Assembly (NCBI RefSeq): GCF_016598575.1
Contig: NZ_CP066801.1
Location: 4,030,001-4,094,000 of the forward strand
Length of the DNA: 64,000 bases
Direction of reading: 5' to 3'
Source: Streptomyces sp. HSG2
GTDB lineage: Bacteria > Actinomycetota > Actinomycetes > Streptomycetales > Streptomycetaceae
Shown: piece by piece, positions 40,126-48,532 of the stretch
Position numbering within the stretch: position 1 is the first letter of the stretch
How the letters are laid out: the number at the start of each line of letters is the position of its first letter
The notes under the pieces: generated by a model
The model's input: the letters and a program-made list of their open reading frames with translations, nothing else
Told to the model about the DNA's origin: nothing
Databases searched by the model: none
Translations under genes and position numbers: made by a program

Positions 40126-41505
40126 CTACCGCACCCGACGGACCAGATAGGCCGTCCCCGACGTCGCCGGCTCCTCACCCAGGTACTCCTGGCCACGCAT
40201 CTCGCACCACGCGGGAATGTCCAACCGGGCCGCCTCGTCGTCGGCCAGAACCCGCACCGTGCCTCCCACCGCCACCCCGTCGACGGCCTTGGCCAGCGCG
40301 ATGACCGGCAGGGGGCACAGCGTGCCGAGGGCGTCCACGACGACCGTGTCCCGCCCGGAGGCGGCCTCGGCGACGCCGCTCGCCCCGAGCTTGTCGCGCA
40401 CCTCCGCCACCACCCCGGGCAACACCCGCAGGAACCGCTCCACGTCCGCGCCGGACGTCCCCGGCGGCAGCGACACGCGGACGTTCCCCTCGCTGAGCAC
40501 CCCCATCGCGCGCAGGACGTGGCTGGGCGTCAGGGTGTCGCTCGTGCAGGACGACCCGGAGGAGACCGAGAAGCCCCTCGCGTCCAGTTCCCGGAGCAAC
40601 GACTCGCCGTCCACGTAGAGACAGGAGAACGTGACGACTCCGGGCAGGCGCCGCTCCGGGTCCCCGACCACCTCCACGTCCGGCACCGTCTCGGGCACCC
40701 GCGCGCGGATCAGGGCGGTCAACTCGCGCAACCGCGCCGCCTCGGCTTCGGCCTCGGCGCGCGTCGCCCGCAGCGCCGCCACCGCCGCGACGACGGCCGG
40801 GACGTTCTCGAAGCCGGGGGATCGTCCCCGCTCGCGGGGGTCCGCGGGTTCCCGGGAGGCGAACCGTGTCCCCTTGCGGACCACGAGCAGCCCGACCCCG
40901 GGCGGTCCACCCCACTTGTGGGCGGAGGCCGTCAGCAGCGACCAGCGCCCGGGCACCCGACCCCAGCCCAGTGACTGGGCCGCGTCCACCAGCAGCGGCA
41001 CTCCCACCGCTCCGCACGCCTCGGCGACCTCGGCCACCGGCTGCTCGGTGCCGACTTCGTGGTTGGCCGACTGCAGGCAGGCCAGTGCGGTGTCCGGGCG
41101 GCAGGCCTCCGCGTAGGAGTCGGGGGCGACCCGTCCCGTCCGGTCGACCGCCACCCGGGTGGCGGTGCCCCCGTCGGCCTCGTGGAACTCCGCCGCGTGA
41201 AGAACCGAGGAGTGTTCGACAGCTGACACGATCAGGTGACGTCCCGTTCGTCGGCGCCCCGCCAGGGCGCCCGCCACACCGGTGTGCACCGCGCGCGTGC
41301 CGGACGAGGTGAACGCCAACTCGTCGGCCCGGCATCCCACCGCCTCCGCCGCCGCCTCCCGCGCGGCGTCCAAGAGCATGCGGGCGCGTCGTCCCTCGCG
41401 GTAGAGGCGGGCCGGGTCCGCCCATCCCTCGTCCAACGCGGCCTCCAGCGCCTGCCGGGCGACGGGGTGCAGGGGTGCGGCCGAAGCGGCGTCGAGATAG
41501 ACCAT
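40126..41505 (-). CDS. Cysteine desulfurase fused to a TusA-like sulfurtransferase domain
   Basis: A 459-residue fusion. Residues 1-375 form a class-V aminotransferase fold: the PLP Lys is in LTASAHKWGGPPGVG, the mobile active Cys in SVSSGSSCTSDTLTPSHV, and MVYLDAASAAPLHP is the standard start. Residues 385-459 are a TusA domain with the acceptor Cys in LGTLCPLPVIALAKAV. Persulfide made on the first domain could be passed directly to the second. In other organisms these are separate proteins feeding tRNA thiolation and cofactor synthesis. ATG 41505 is clear. It is divergent from ctaC and convergent with the kinase gene. Confidence 0.9.
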   Translation of the reverse strand: MVYLDAASAAPLHPVARQALEAALDEGWADPARLYREGRRARMLLDAAREAAAEAVGCRADELAFTSSGTRAVHTGVAGALAGRRRTGRHLIVSAVEHSSVLHAAEFHEADGGTATRVAVDRTGRVAPDSYAEACRPDTALACLQSANHEVGTEQPVAEVAEACGAVGVPLLVDAAQSLGWGRVPGRWSLLTASAHKWGGPPGVGLLVVRKGTRFASREPADPRERGRSPGFENVPAVVAAVAALRATRAEAEAEAARLRELTALIRARVPETVPDVEVVGDPERRLPGVVTFSCLYVDGESLLRELDARGFSVSSGSSCTSDTLTPSHVLRAMGVLSEGNVRVSLPPGTSGADVERFLRVLPGVVAEVRDKLGASGVAEAASGRDTVVVDALGTLCPLPVIALAKAVDGVAVGGTVRVLADDEAARLDIPAWCEMRGQEYLGEEPATSGTAYLVRRVR

Positions 41506-41859
41506 GGGCCCACGCTAGCGTCGCGTCGCCCCACCTCCCCGAGTCGGCCCGGCGGGCGGGGCCCGTCGTCCGCGGCGTCCCGCATGACCTCGGCCGGGCG
41601 GCACCGGGCCCCGCCCGGGACCCCGTTCGGCCCACCCCCGCCCGGTGAGGCCGGGGTCCCGCGGACCCGTCGTGGCGCCCGGCCGCCAAACCGGGGAACC
41701 ACCCGAGTCGGTAGGACCCCCTCCCCGCGAACCCCCGAAGGGCGTCGGCTAGGGTTTGGTCCGCATAAACATCCAAACCCCTGCCCGACGCAGGGCGGCG
41801 ACCGACCAGCGAGAAGGCCGCAGCCGACCGCGCGGGCGAGACTCTCGGGAAGGCGCTAC
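41506..41859. other. Divergent promoter region between the desulfurase fusion and ctaC
   Basis: A 354-bp stretch without a gene. Its main feature is the inverted repeat at 41752-41780 overlapping a TAGGGT box; the left two-thirds is featureless high-GC sequence. Confidence 0.55.
41750..41780 (+). promoter_or_regulatory. Candidate ctaC promoter overlapped by an 8-bp inverted repeat
   Basis: TAGGGT (41750-41755) matches the Streptomyces -10 consensus TAGRRT; a -35 is not convincing. GGGTTTGG (41752-41759) and CCAAACCC (41773-41780) are perfect inverted copies with 13 bases between, in an AT-rich island. The overlap with the -10 box suits an operator, about 80-110 bp upstream of the ctaC GTG. 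Confidence 0.55.
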
Positions 41860-42822
41860 GTGAGTCCCAACGGCTCCGACCGCTCGCCGCGGCGCCCGAT
41901 GCGGCGGAAGCTGCTGCAGGCACTGACCGCGGGCCTGGTCCTGGCGACCGCCACCGGTTGCACATACGAGGACTTCCCCCGCCTCGGCATGCCCACCCCG
42001 ACCACGGAAGAGGCTCCGCTGATCCTCTCCCTGTGGCAGGGCTCCTGGGCCGCCGCGCTCGCCGTCGGCGTGCTGGTGTGGGGCCTGATCCTGTGGAGCG
42101 TCCTCCTCCACCGGCGCAGCCGCACCAAGGTGGAGGTTCCTCCGCAGACCCGGTACAACATGCCCATCGAGGCCCTGTACACGGTCGTTCCGCTCGTCAT
42201 CGTCTCGGTGCTGTTCTACTTCACCGCCCGCGATGAGTCCGAGCTCCTGACGCTGGAAGACAAGCCCGACGTCACCGTCAACGTGGTCGGCTTCCAGTGG
42301 AGCTGGTGCTTCAACTACATCGAGAACGTCGAAGGATCGACGGGCGACGACGCCCGGGTCGCCGAGGAACTCGACGCGATCCCGGACCGCTTCAAGGCCG
42401 ACTTCCCGGCCGACGCCGGCGGCGTCTACGACTGCGGCATCCCCGGCACCCGCAACCCGCAGACCGGCAACCCCGGCCCCACCCTGTGGCTCCCCGAGGG
42501 CAAGCGCGTCCGCTTCGTGCTCACTTCGCGGGACGTCATCCACTCCTTCTGGGTGGTGCCGTTCCTGATGAAGCAGGACGTCATCCCGGGCCACACCAAC
42601 GCCTTCGAGGTGACCCCGAACAAGCAGGGCACCTTCCTCGGCAAGTGCGCCGAGCTGTGCGGCGTCGACCACGCTCGGATGCTGTTCAACGTGAAGGTCG
42701 TCTCTCCTGAACGCTATGAGCAGCACCTCCGGGACCTCGCTCAGGCAGACCAGGATGGTTACGTCCCCGCCGGCATCGAGCAGTCGAGCCACGAGAAGAA
42801 CCGGGAGACGAACCAACTGTGA
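41860..42822 (+). CDS. ctaC: Cytochrome c oxidase subunit II
   Basis: A 320-residue lipoprotein-type subunit II of the aa3 oxidase. The signal ends at a lipobox (LATATGC), two transmembrane helices follow (about 60-85 and 108-128), and the extracellular cupredoxin domain carries the CuA site GKCAELCGVDHARM with both Cys, the His and the Met. A 30-residue acidic insertion (ENVEGSTGDDARVAEELDA) precedes it, typical of actinobacteria. It accepts electrons from the bc1-bound cytochrome c. GTG 41860 follows GGAAGGCG; its stop overlaps the ctaD start (GTGA at 42819-42822). Confidence 0.95.
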   Translation: MSPNGSDRSPRRPMRRKLLQALTAGLVLATATGCTYEDFPRLGMPTPTTEEAPLILSLWQGSWAAALAVGVLVWGLILWSVLLHRRSRTKVEVPPQTRYNMPIEALYTVVPLVIVSVLFYFTARDESELLTLEDKPDVTVNVVGFQWSWCFNYIENVEGSTGDDARVAEELDAIPDRFKADFPADAGGVYDCGIPGTRNPQTGNPGPTLWLPEGKRVRFVLTSRDVIHSFWVVPFLMKQDVIPGHTNAFEVTPNKQGTFLGKCAELCGVDHARMLFNVKVVSPERYEQHLRDLAQADQDGYVPAGIEQSSHEKNRETNQL

Positions 42823-44552
42823 GCATCTCCAACGAACCCCAGCGCGCGGCGGTCGAGGACTCCTACGAGAACGAACTGCCGGTGCGGCCCAAGCGGCCCG
42901 GCAACGTCGTGGTCAAGTGGCTCACCACCACCGACCACAAGACCATCGGCACGTTGTACCTGGTCACGTCGTTCGCGTTCTTCTGCCTCGGCGGCGTGAT
43001 GGCGCTGGTCATGCGCGCCGAGCTGGCCCGGCCCGGCATGCAGATCGTCTCGAACGAGCAGTTCAACCAGGCGTTCACGATGCACGGCACGATCATGCTG
43101 CTGATGTTCGCGACGCCGCTGTTCGCCGGTTTCGCGAACTGGATCATGCCGCTCCAGATCGGCGCGCCGGACGTGGCCTTCCCCCGGCTGAACATGTTCG
43201 CCTACTGGCTCTACCTGTTCGGCTCGCTGATCGTGGTGGCCGGCTTCCTCACTCCGCAGGGGGCCGCCGACTTCGGGTGGTTCGCCTACTCGCCGCTCTC
43301 GGACGCGGTGCACTCGCCGGGTCTCGGCGGTGACCTGTGGATCATGGGCCTGGCCTTCTCCGGCTTCGGTACGATCCTCGGCTCCGTCAACTTCATCACC
43401 ACGATCATCTGCATGCGCGCGCCCGGCATGACGATGTTCCGGATGCCGATCTTCGTCTGGAACGTGCTGCTCACCGGTGTGCTGGTCCTGCTGGCCTTCC
43501 CGGTGCTGGCGGCGGCGCTCTTCGCCCTGGAGGCGGACCGCAAGTTCGGCGCACACATCTTCGACCCGGCCAACGGCGGGGCACTGCTGTGGCAGCACCT
43601 GTTCTGGTTCTTCGGCCACCCCGAGGTGTACATCATCGCCCTGCCGTTCTTCGGCATCGTGAGCGAGATCTTCCCGGTCTTCTCCCGGAAGCCGATGTTC
43701 GGCTACATGGGGCTGATCGGGGCGACCATCGCCATCGCCGGTCTCTCGGTGACCGTCTGGGCGCACCACATGTACGTCACGGGCGGGGTGTTGCTCCCCT
43801 TCTTCTCGTTCATGACCTTCCTCATCGCGGTGCCGACGGGCGTGAAGTTCTTCAACTGGATCGGCACCATGTGGAAGGGCTCACTGTCCTTCGAGACGCC
43901 GATGCTGTGGTCGGTGGGCTTCCTGGTCACCTTCCTCTTCGGTGGCCTGACCGGCGTGATCCTGGCATCGCCCCCGATGGACTTCCACGTCTCGGACTCG
44001 TACTTCGTGGTGGCCCACTTCCACTACGTGGTCTTCGGCACGGTCGTCTTCGCGATGTTCGCCGGGTTCCACTTCTGGTGGCCGAAGTTCACCGGCAAGC
44101 TCCTCGACGAGAGGCTGGGCAAGGTCACCTTCTGGACCCTGTTCGTCGGCTTCCACGGCACGTTCCTGGTCCAGCACTGGCTCGGCGCCGAGGGCATGCC
44201 GCGGCGGTACGCGGACTACCTCGCGGCTGACGGCTTCACCGCGCTGAACACCATCTCGACGATCAGTTCCTTCCTGCTCGGTCTGTCGATACTGCCGTTC
44301 TTCTACAACATCTGGAAGACGGCCAAGTACGGCAAGCCCGTCGGCGTCGACGACCCGTGGGGCTACGGCCGTTCCCTGGAGTGGGCGACCTCGTGCCCGC
44401 CGCCGCGGCACAACTTCCTCACGCTGCCTCGGATCCGCAGCGAATCCCCGGCGTTCGACCTGCACCATCCCGAGATCGCCGCCCTTGACCAGCTGGAGAA
44501 CGCCGGCCACGGCGAGAAGGCCCTCACCGGCGACAAGGAGGCCGGGAAGTGA
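42819..44552 (+). CDS. ctaD: Cytochrome c oxidase subunit I
   Basis: A 577-residue heme-copper oxidase core with about 12 helices. Heme and CuB ligands are visible: the heme a His in FTMHGTIMLLM, the CuB His and cross-linked Tyr in WFFGHPEVYIIALP, the pair in VWAHHMYVTG and the heme His in VVAHFHYVVFG. It reduces O2 to water and pumps protons. Translation is coupled to ctaC and to ctaF by 4-bp overlaps, so subunits I, II and IV are made from one message. Confidence 0.97.
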   Translation: MSISNEPQRAAVEDSYENELPVRPKRPGNVVVKWLTTTDHKTIGTLYLVTSFAFFCLGGVMALVMRAELARPGMQIVSNEQFNQAFTMHGTIMLLMFATPLFAGFANWIMPLQIGAPDVAFPRLNMFAYWLYLFGSLIVVAGFLTPQGAADFGWFAYSPLSDAVHSPGLGGDLWIMGLAFSGFGTILGSVNFITTIICMRAPGMTMFRMPIFVWNVLLTGVLVLLAFPVLAAALFALEADRKFGAHIFDPANGGALLWQHLFWFFGHPEVYIIALPFFGIVSEIFPVFSRKPMFGYMGLIGATIAIAGLSVTVWAHHMYVTGGVLLPFFSFMTFLIAVPTGVKFFNWIGTMWKGSLSFETPMLWSVGFLVTFLFGGLTGVILASPPMDFHVSDSYFVVAHFHYVVFGTVVFAMFAGFHFWWPKFTGKLLDERLGKVTFWTLFVGFHGTFLVQHWLGAEGMPRRYADYLAADGFTALNTISTISSFLLGLSILPFFYNIWKTAKYGKPVGVDDPWGYGRSLEWATSCPPPRHNFLTLPRIRSESPAFDLHHPEIAALDQLENAGHGEKALTGDKEAGK

Positions 44553-44947
44553 AGATCCAGGGCAAGATGTTCATGTGGCTGAGCGCCTTCCTGCTCGTCA
44601 TGGCCGTGGTCTACGGCGTGTGGTCGAAGGAACCGGTCGGCACCACGGCGCTCTTCCTGTCCTTCGGGCTCGCGATCATGATCGGCTTCTACCTCGGCTT
44701 CACGGCCAAGCGAGTCGACGTGGGCGCGCAGGACAACCGTGACGCGGACGTCGCGGACGACTCCGGCGAGGTCGGGTTCTTCAGCCCGCACAGCTGGCAG
44801 CCGCTGGCCCTGGCCATCGGCGGCGCGTTCGCCTTCCTGGGTGTGGCCGTCGGCTGGTGGCTGATGTACTTCTCGGCCCCCCTGCTCCTCATCGGGCTCT
44901 GGGGCTGGGTCTTCGAGTACTACCGCGGAGAGAATCGCACCCAGTAG
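44549..44947 (+). CDS. ctaF: Cytochrome c oxidase subunit IV, actinobacterial type
   Basis: A 132-residue protein, MKIQGKMFMWLSAFLLVMAV onward, with four hydrophobic segments (about 7-28, 32-52, 87-108 and 108-126) and the terminal WGWVFEYYRGENRTQ typical of actinobacterial CtaF. It is an accessory membrane subunit of the aa3 oxidase. GTG start overlaps the ctaD stop (44549-44552). A strong terminator follows at 44964-45008. Confidence 0.93.
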   Translation: MKIQGKMFMWLSAFLLVMAVVYGVWSKEPVGTTALFLSFGLAIMIGFYLGFTAKRVDVGAQDNRDADVADDSGEVGFFSPHSWQPLALAIGGAFAFLGVAVGWWLMYFSAPLLLIGLWGWVFEYYRGENRTQ

Positions 44948-44963
44948 CACACTTCGCCGCGCG

Positions 44964-45008
44964 AACGAGGCCAGGACACTCCGGACGGGGTGTCCTGGCC
45001 TCGTTTTT
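44964..45008 (+). terminator. Rho-independent terminator of ctaCDF
   Basis: AACGAGGCCAGGACA (44964-44978) pairs perfectly with 44991-45005, a 15-bp stem around a 12-base loop, followed by TTTTT. One of the few classical U-tract terminators in this window. Confidence 0.92.
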
Positions 45009-45132
45009 CCCTCTCTCGCCTCCCCGTCCGGCGGTCACCCGTCCCCGTTTCGGCCCAACCACGCGGTCTCCACCGTCACCCGTTCGGACGGCTCAGGGCG
45101 CTCTCCGGAAGGGGCGTTCCTAGCGTGAGGGC

Positions 45133-46404
45133 ATGAGCCACCACCTTCGGCACCAGACGCGAGGACGCACCGTCGTCGGCTGCGCGCTGCTGGCCGTCGC
45201 CCTCGGCGCGGGCGCCACCGCCTGCGGTTCGGACGACCCGTCGAGCGCGGCCCCGTACGACGCGTCCGACCACATCTCCTTCAACGGACCCGTCGAGGCG
45301 GGGCAGAAGGCCGATCCCGACGAGCCACTGGAGATCCTGTCGGAGGACGCCGACGGGCGGATCACCGACGTGACCGCTGTGGACGCGGCCGGTCGCAGGG
45401 TGGCCGGTGAACTCTCGGCGGACGGCCTGCGCTGGCACAGCACGGCCCCGCTGGCCGCCGGTGCCCGGTACACGATCCGGGTGAGCACCGAGAACGGCGA
45501 CGGTGAACGTGGGCGCAAGGTCCTGGCCTTCGAGACCGGCGAGCCCGACGAGCAGAAGCGCCTGAAGGTGACGTTCGGACCGGGGGCGGGGACCTACGGT
45601 GTGGGTCAGCCGCTGACCGCCGAGTTGAGCCGTCCCATCGAGGACCCGGCGCAGCGCCGCGTGGTGGAGAGGTCCCTCAAGGTGGAATCCACGCCCGCCG
45701 TGGAGGGCGCCTGGTACTGGGTGGACGACGAGAAGCTCCACTACCGACCGAAGGAGTACTGGCCCGCCCAGGCCACGATACGGGCCACCAGCGCCCTGCA
45801 CGGTATCAAGATCGGTGACCGGCTCTGGGGCGCTCGGGTGAAGCCACTGGAAATCCGTACAGGCGAGCGAGTGATAGCGGTCACCGACGCGGCGTCACAC
45901 ACGATGACGGTGTACCGGAACGACGAGGCCGTGCGGGAGATACCGGTCACGGCGGGCAAGCCCGGATTCGAGACGCGCAACGGCGTCAAGGTCGTGCTCG
46001 GCAAGGAGTCCTTCGTCCGGATGCGCAGCAGCACGGTGGGCATAGCCGAGGGCTCCTCCGAGTCCTACGACCTGCCCGTTCACTTCGCGACCCGGGTCAC
46101 CTGGAGCGGCGAGTACGTGCACGCCGCCCCCTGGTCGGCCGGGTCCCACGGATACGCCAATGTCAGCCACGGCTGCGTCGGCATGAGCACCGCCAACGCC
46201 AAGTGGTTCTTCGACACGGTGCGCGAGGGTGACCTGGTGGAGGTCGTCAACTCCGACGGCGACTCGATGGAGCCCTTCGGCAACGGCTTCGGAGACTGGA
46301 ACGTGGACTGGGGAGAGTGGCGCTCGGGGAGCGCGCTGACCGGCAACCTGCCGAACCTCGTCGCCTCCGGAGAGTCGGCCCGGCTCCGGCCCGGCTCCGC
46401 GTGA
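45133..46404 (+). CDS. L,D-transpeptidase lipoprotein (YkuD domain)
   Basis: A 423-residue exported protein with a lipobox at GATAC near residue 32. The middle contains two Ig-like modules (residues about 55-150 and 150-255, the second starting KVTFGPGAGTYGVGQPLTAEL), and the C-terminal YkuD domain carries the catalytic motif HGYANVSHGCVGMST. Such enzymes make 3-3 (or 1-3) cross-links in peptidoglycan and resist most beta-lactams. ATG 45133 is well placed. It stands alone between the oxidase operon and an antisense gene. Confidence 0.92.
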   Translation: MSHHLRHQTRGRTVVGCALLAVALGAGATACGSDDPSSAAPYDASDHISFNGPVEAGQKADPDEPLEILSEDADGRITDVTAVDAAGRRVAGELSADGLRWHSTAPLAAGARYTIRVSTENGDGERGRKVLAFETGEPDEQKRLKVTFGPGAGTYGVGQPLTAELSRPIEDPAQRRVVERSLKVESTPAVEGAWYWVDDEKLHYRPKEYWPAQATIRATSALHGIKIGDRLWGARVKPLEIRTGERVIAVTDAASHTMTVYRNDEAVREIPVTAGKPGFETRNGVKVVLGKESFVRMRSSTVGIAEGSSESYDLPVHFATRVTWSGEYVHAAPWSAGSHGYANVSHGCVGMSTANAKWFFDTVREGDLVEVVNSDGDSMEPFGNGFGDWNVDWGEWRSGSALTGNLPNLVASGESARLRPGSA

Positions 46405-46427
46405 CACCGGGTCGGGCGGCCCGTGTC
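46403..46427. terminator. Hairpin overlapping the L,D-transpeptidase stop codon
   Basis: GACAC-C-GGG (46403-46411) pairs with CCCGTGTC (46420-46427), an 8-bp stem with one bulged C and an 8-base loop. The stop codon TGA is at 46402-46404. Convergent position with the next gene suggests a terminator. Confidence 0.45.
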
Positions 46428-46490
46428 GCGGCATGCGGCGGCGGGCTCCGGCGCGACGTACGCCGCCGACGGGGGCCCTCCCCGACCGTC

Positions 46491-46892
46491 TCAGGCGTTC
46501 TGCGGCTTCCTGTCCCGGAGCAACGAGGCCAGCGCGCCGGCCGTCTCCACCGGGTCCACCGGTAGCGTGACGGCCGCCTCGGCCCGGCTCCAGGTGGCCA
46601 ACCAGGCGTCCTGGGGACGACCCATGAGCAGCAGTACCGGAGGACAGCGGAAGACCTCGTCCTTGATCTGACGGCACAGGCCCATTCCGCCCATGGGCGC
46701 GGCCTCGCCGTCCAGGACGCAGACGTCCACCCCGCCCCGGTCCAGCTCCGCCACCACGGCCGCGGGGGTCGCGCACTCCAGGAACTCCACCGGTGGGGTG
46801 TCCGGCGCCGGCCGCCGTCCCACCGCGAGCCGGACCTGTTCGCGGGTGTGGGAGTCGTCGCTGTAGACCAGGACCGTGGCGGTCGGCTGCAT
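46491..46892 (-). CDS. Stand-alone receiver-like protein, atypical
   Basis: A 133-residue single-domain protein with the order of a response-regulator receiver: VLVYSDDSHTREQVRLAV (acidic pair), VCVLDGEAAPMGGMGLC (Asp at the phosphorylation position) and VLLLMGRPQDAWLA. However, the Thr/Ser that usually precedes the alpha-4 helix is replaced, and the near-invariant Lys is missing (VTLPVDPVETAGAL where KP would be). It may be an inactive or non-phosphorylated receiver used as a protein-binding module. It has no output domain and sits antisense between the transpeptidase and ctaE genes. Confidence 0.78.
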   Translation of the reverse strand: MQPTATVLVYSDDSHTREQVRLAVGRRPAPDTPPVEFLECATPAAVVAELDRGGVDVCVLDGEAAPMGGMGLCRQIKDEVFRCPPVLLLMGRPQDAWLATWSRAEAAVTLPVDPVETAGALASLLRDRKPQNA

Positions 46893-47036
46893 GCTTCCTC
46901 CGGGGCGTCTGCGTCGTGGGGACGGGCCGCTGGGCCGGATACTACTCCCTCGGACACCACGTCAGCACCGGTGTCGACCGGCGAGACACTCCGAACGGCA
47001 CCCCCCGGGGTGAGGGCGGGATAAGCGACCGACATA

Positions 47037-47657
47037 ATGTCGGTCGTGGCGACAGCAACGACAGTAGATACCGGGCACGCGCACCCGTCGGTCAACCGGC
47101 CGAACCTCACCAGCGTCGGAACCATCATCTGGCTGAGTTCCGAGCTGATGTTCTTCGCGGCCCTCTTCGCGATGTACTTCACCCTGCGATCGGTGACCGG
47201 CCCGGACTTCTGGTCCGAGCAGGCCGAGGCGTTGAACCTCCCGTTCGCCGCGACGAACACCACCATCCTGGTGCTCTCCTCGCTCACCTGTCAGCTCGGC
47301 GTGTTCGCCGCCGAGCGCGGTGACGTGAAGAAGCTCCGGATGTGGTTCGTCGTCACCTTCATCATGGGTGCGATCTTCATCGGCGGTCAGGTGTTCGAGT
47401 ACACCGAGCTGGTCAAGCACGAGGGCCTCTCGCTCTCGTCCGACCCGTACGGCTCGGTCTTCTATCTGACCACCGGCTTCCACGGCCTGCACGTGACGGG
47501 CGGTCTGATCGCCTTCCTGCTGGTCCTCGGGCGCACCTACGCGGCGCGGAGGTTCACCCACGAGCAGGCCACCGCGGCCATCGTCGTGTCCTATTACTGG
47601 CACTTCGTCGATGTCGTCTGGATCGGCCTGTTCGCCACGATCTACCTGATCAAGTAG
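47037..47657 (+). CDS. ctaE: Cytochrome c oxidase subunit III
   Basis: A 206-residue membrane protein with five helices, MSVVATATTVDTGHAHPSVN onward, then IIWLSSELMFFAALFAMYF, FYLTTGFHGLHVTGG and YYWHFVDVVWIGLFATIYL, all standard for subunit III. It stabilises the oxidase core. Actinobacteria place ctaE with the bc1 genes rather than with ctaCD, as here: qcrC begins 65 bp downstream. ATG 47037 agrees with related sequences. Confidence 0.96.
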   Translation: MSVVATATTVDTGHAHPSVNRPNLTSVGTIIWLSSELMFFAALFAMYFTLRSVTGPDFWSEQAEALNLPFAATNTTILVLSSLTCQLGVFAAERGDVKKLRMWFVVTFIMGAIFIGGQVFEYTELVKHEGLSLSSDPYGSVFYLTTGFHGLHVTGGLIAFLLVLGRTYAARRFTHEQATAAIVVSYYWHFVDVVWIGLFATIYLIK

Positions 47658-47722
47658 TCGCGGCCCGCTCCCGCACACATCCAGAAGCACCGACGCAGAA
47701 GATCCTGACACCGGGGTAATCC

Positions 47723-48532
47723 GTGAAAAAGCTCTCCGCACGACGACGCCACCCGCTGGCGGCCATCGTCGTCCTACTCCTCGCGCTGGCATGCACCGGG
47801 GGGCTCTACGCCGTGTTCGCGCCCGCGGACAAGGCGCGGGCCGACGAGACGCCTCAGTCCCTCACCATCGATGAGGGCAAGAAGCTCTACGCCGTCGGCT
47901 GCGCCAGTTGTCACGGCACCGACGGTCAGGGCACGATCGGCAACCCCAGCCTCGTGGGCGTGGGCGCCGCGGCCGTCGACTTCCAGGTCGGCACCGGTCG
48001 GATGCCCGCCCAGCAGCCGGGGCCCCAGCTGCCCGCCAAGCCGGTCATCTACTCCCAGGCGGAGATCGACCAGCTCGCCGCGTACATCGCCTCGCTGGGC
48101 GCCGGTCCCGCCATCCCGACCGAGGAGCAGTACGGTCCCGAGGGCGCGGACATCGCCGAGGGTGGCAACCTCTTCCGCACCAACTGCGCGCAGTGCCACA
48201 ACTTCACGGGCAAGGGCGGCGCCCTGACGCACGGGAAGTACGCTCCGGCGCTGGACGGGGTGGACCCGAAGCACATCTACGAGGCCATGCAGACCGGCCC
48301 TCAGCAGATGCCGTCCTTCCCCGACACCACGCTGACCGAGCAGAACAAGAAGGACGTCATCGCGTACCTCGACGCGGTCAACAGCAGTGAGACGGTCTCC
48401 CCGGGCGGCATGTCCCTGGGCGGCCTCGGGCCGGTCGCGGAGGGCCTCTTCGGCTGGATCTTCGTCCTCGGTTCCTGCGTCGCCGTCGCCGTGTGGGTCG
48501 CCGCCCGGACCGCAAAGGCCAAGAAGTCATGA
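47723..48532 (+). CDS. qcrC: Cytochrome bc1 complex diheme cytochrome c subunit
   Basis: A 269-residue diheme cytochrome c. A signal anchor at the N-terminus (HPLAAIVVLLLALACTGGLYA) is followed by two class-I heme c domains with CASCHG and CAQCHN; the ends carry the Met-ligand regions (GRMPAQQ, QQMPSFP). A C-terminal helix (GLFGWIFVLGSCVAVAVWVAA) anchors it. It replaces soluble cytochrome c in actinobacteria and links bc1 directly to oxidase. GTG 47723 start; its stop overlaps the qcrA ATG (48529-48532). Confidence 0.96.
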   Translation: MKKLSARRRHPLAAIVVLLLALACTGGLYAVFAPADKARADETPQSLTIDEGKKLYAVGCASCHGTDGQGTIGNPSLVGVGAAAVDFQVGTGRMPAQQPGPQLPAKPVIYSQAEIDQLAAYIASLGAGPAIPTEEQYGPEGADIAEGGNLFRTNCAQCHNFTGKGGALTHGKYAPALDGVDPKHIYEAMQTGPQQMPSFPDTTLTEQNKKDVIAYLDAVNSSETVSPGGMSLGGLGPVAEGLFGWIFVLGSCVAVAVWVAARTAKAKKS

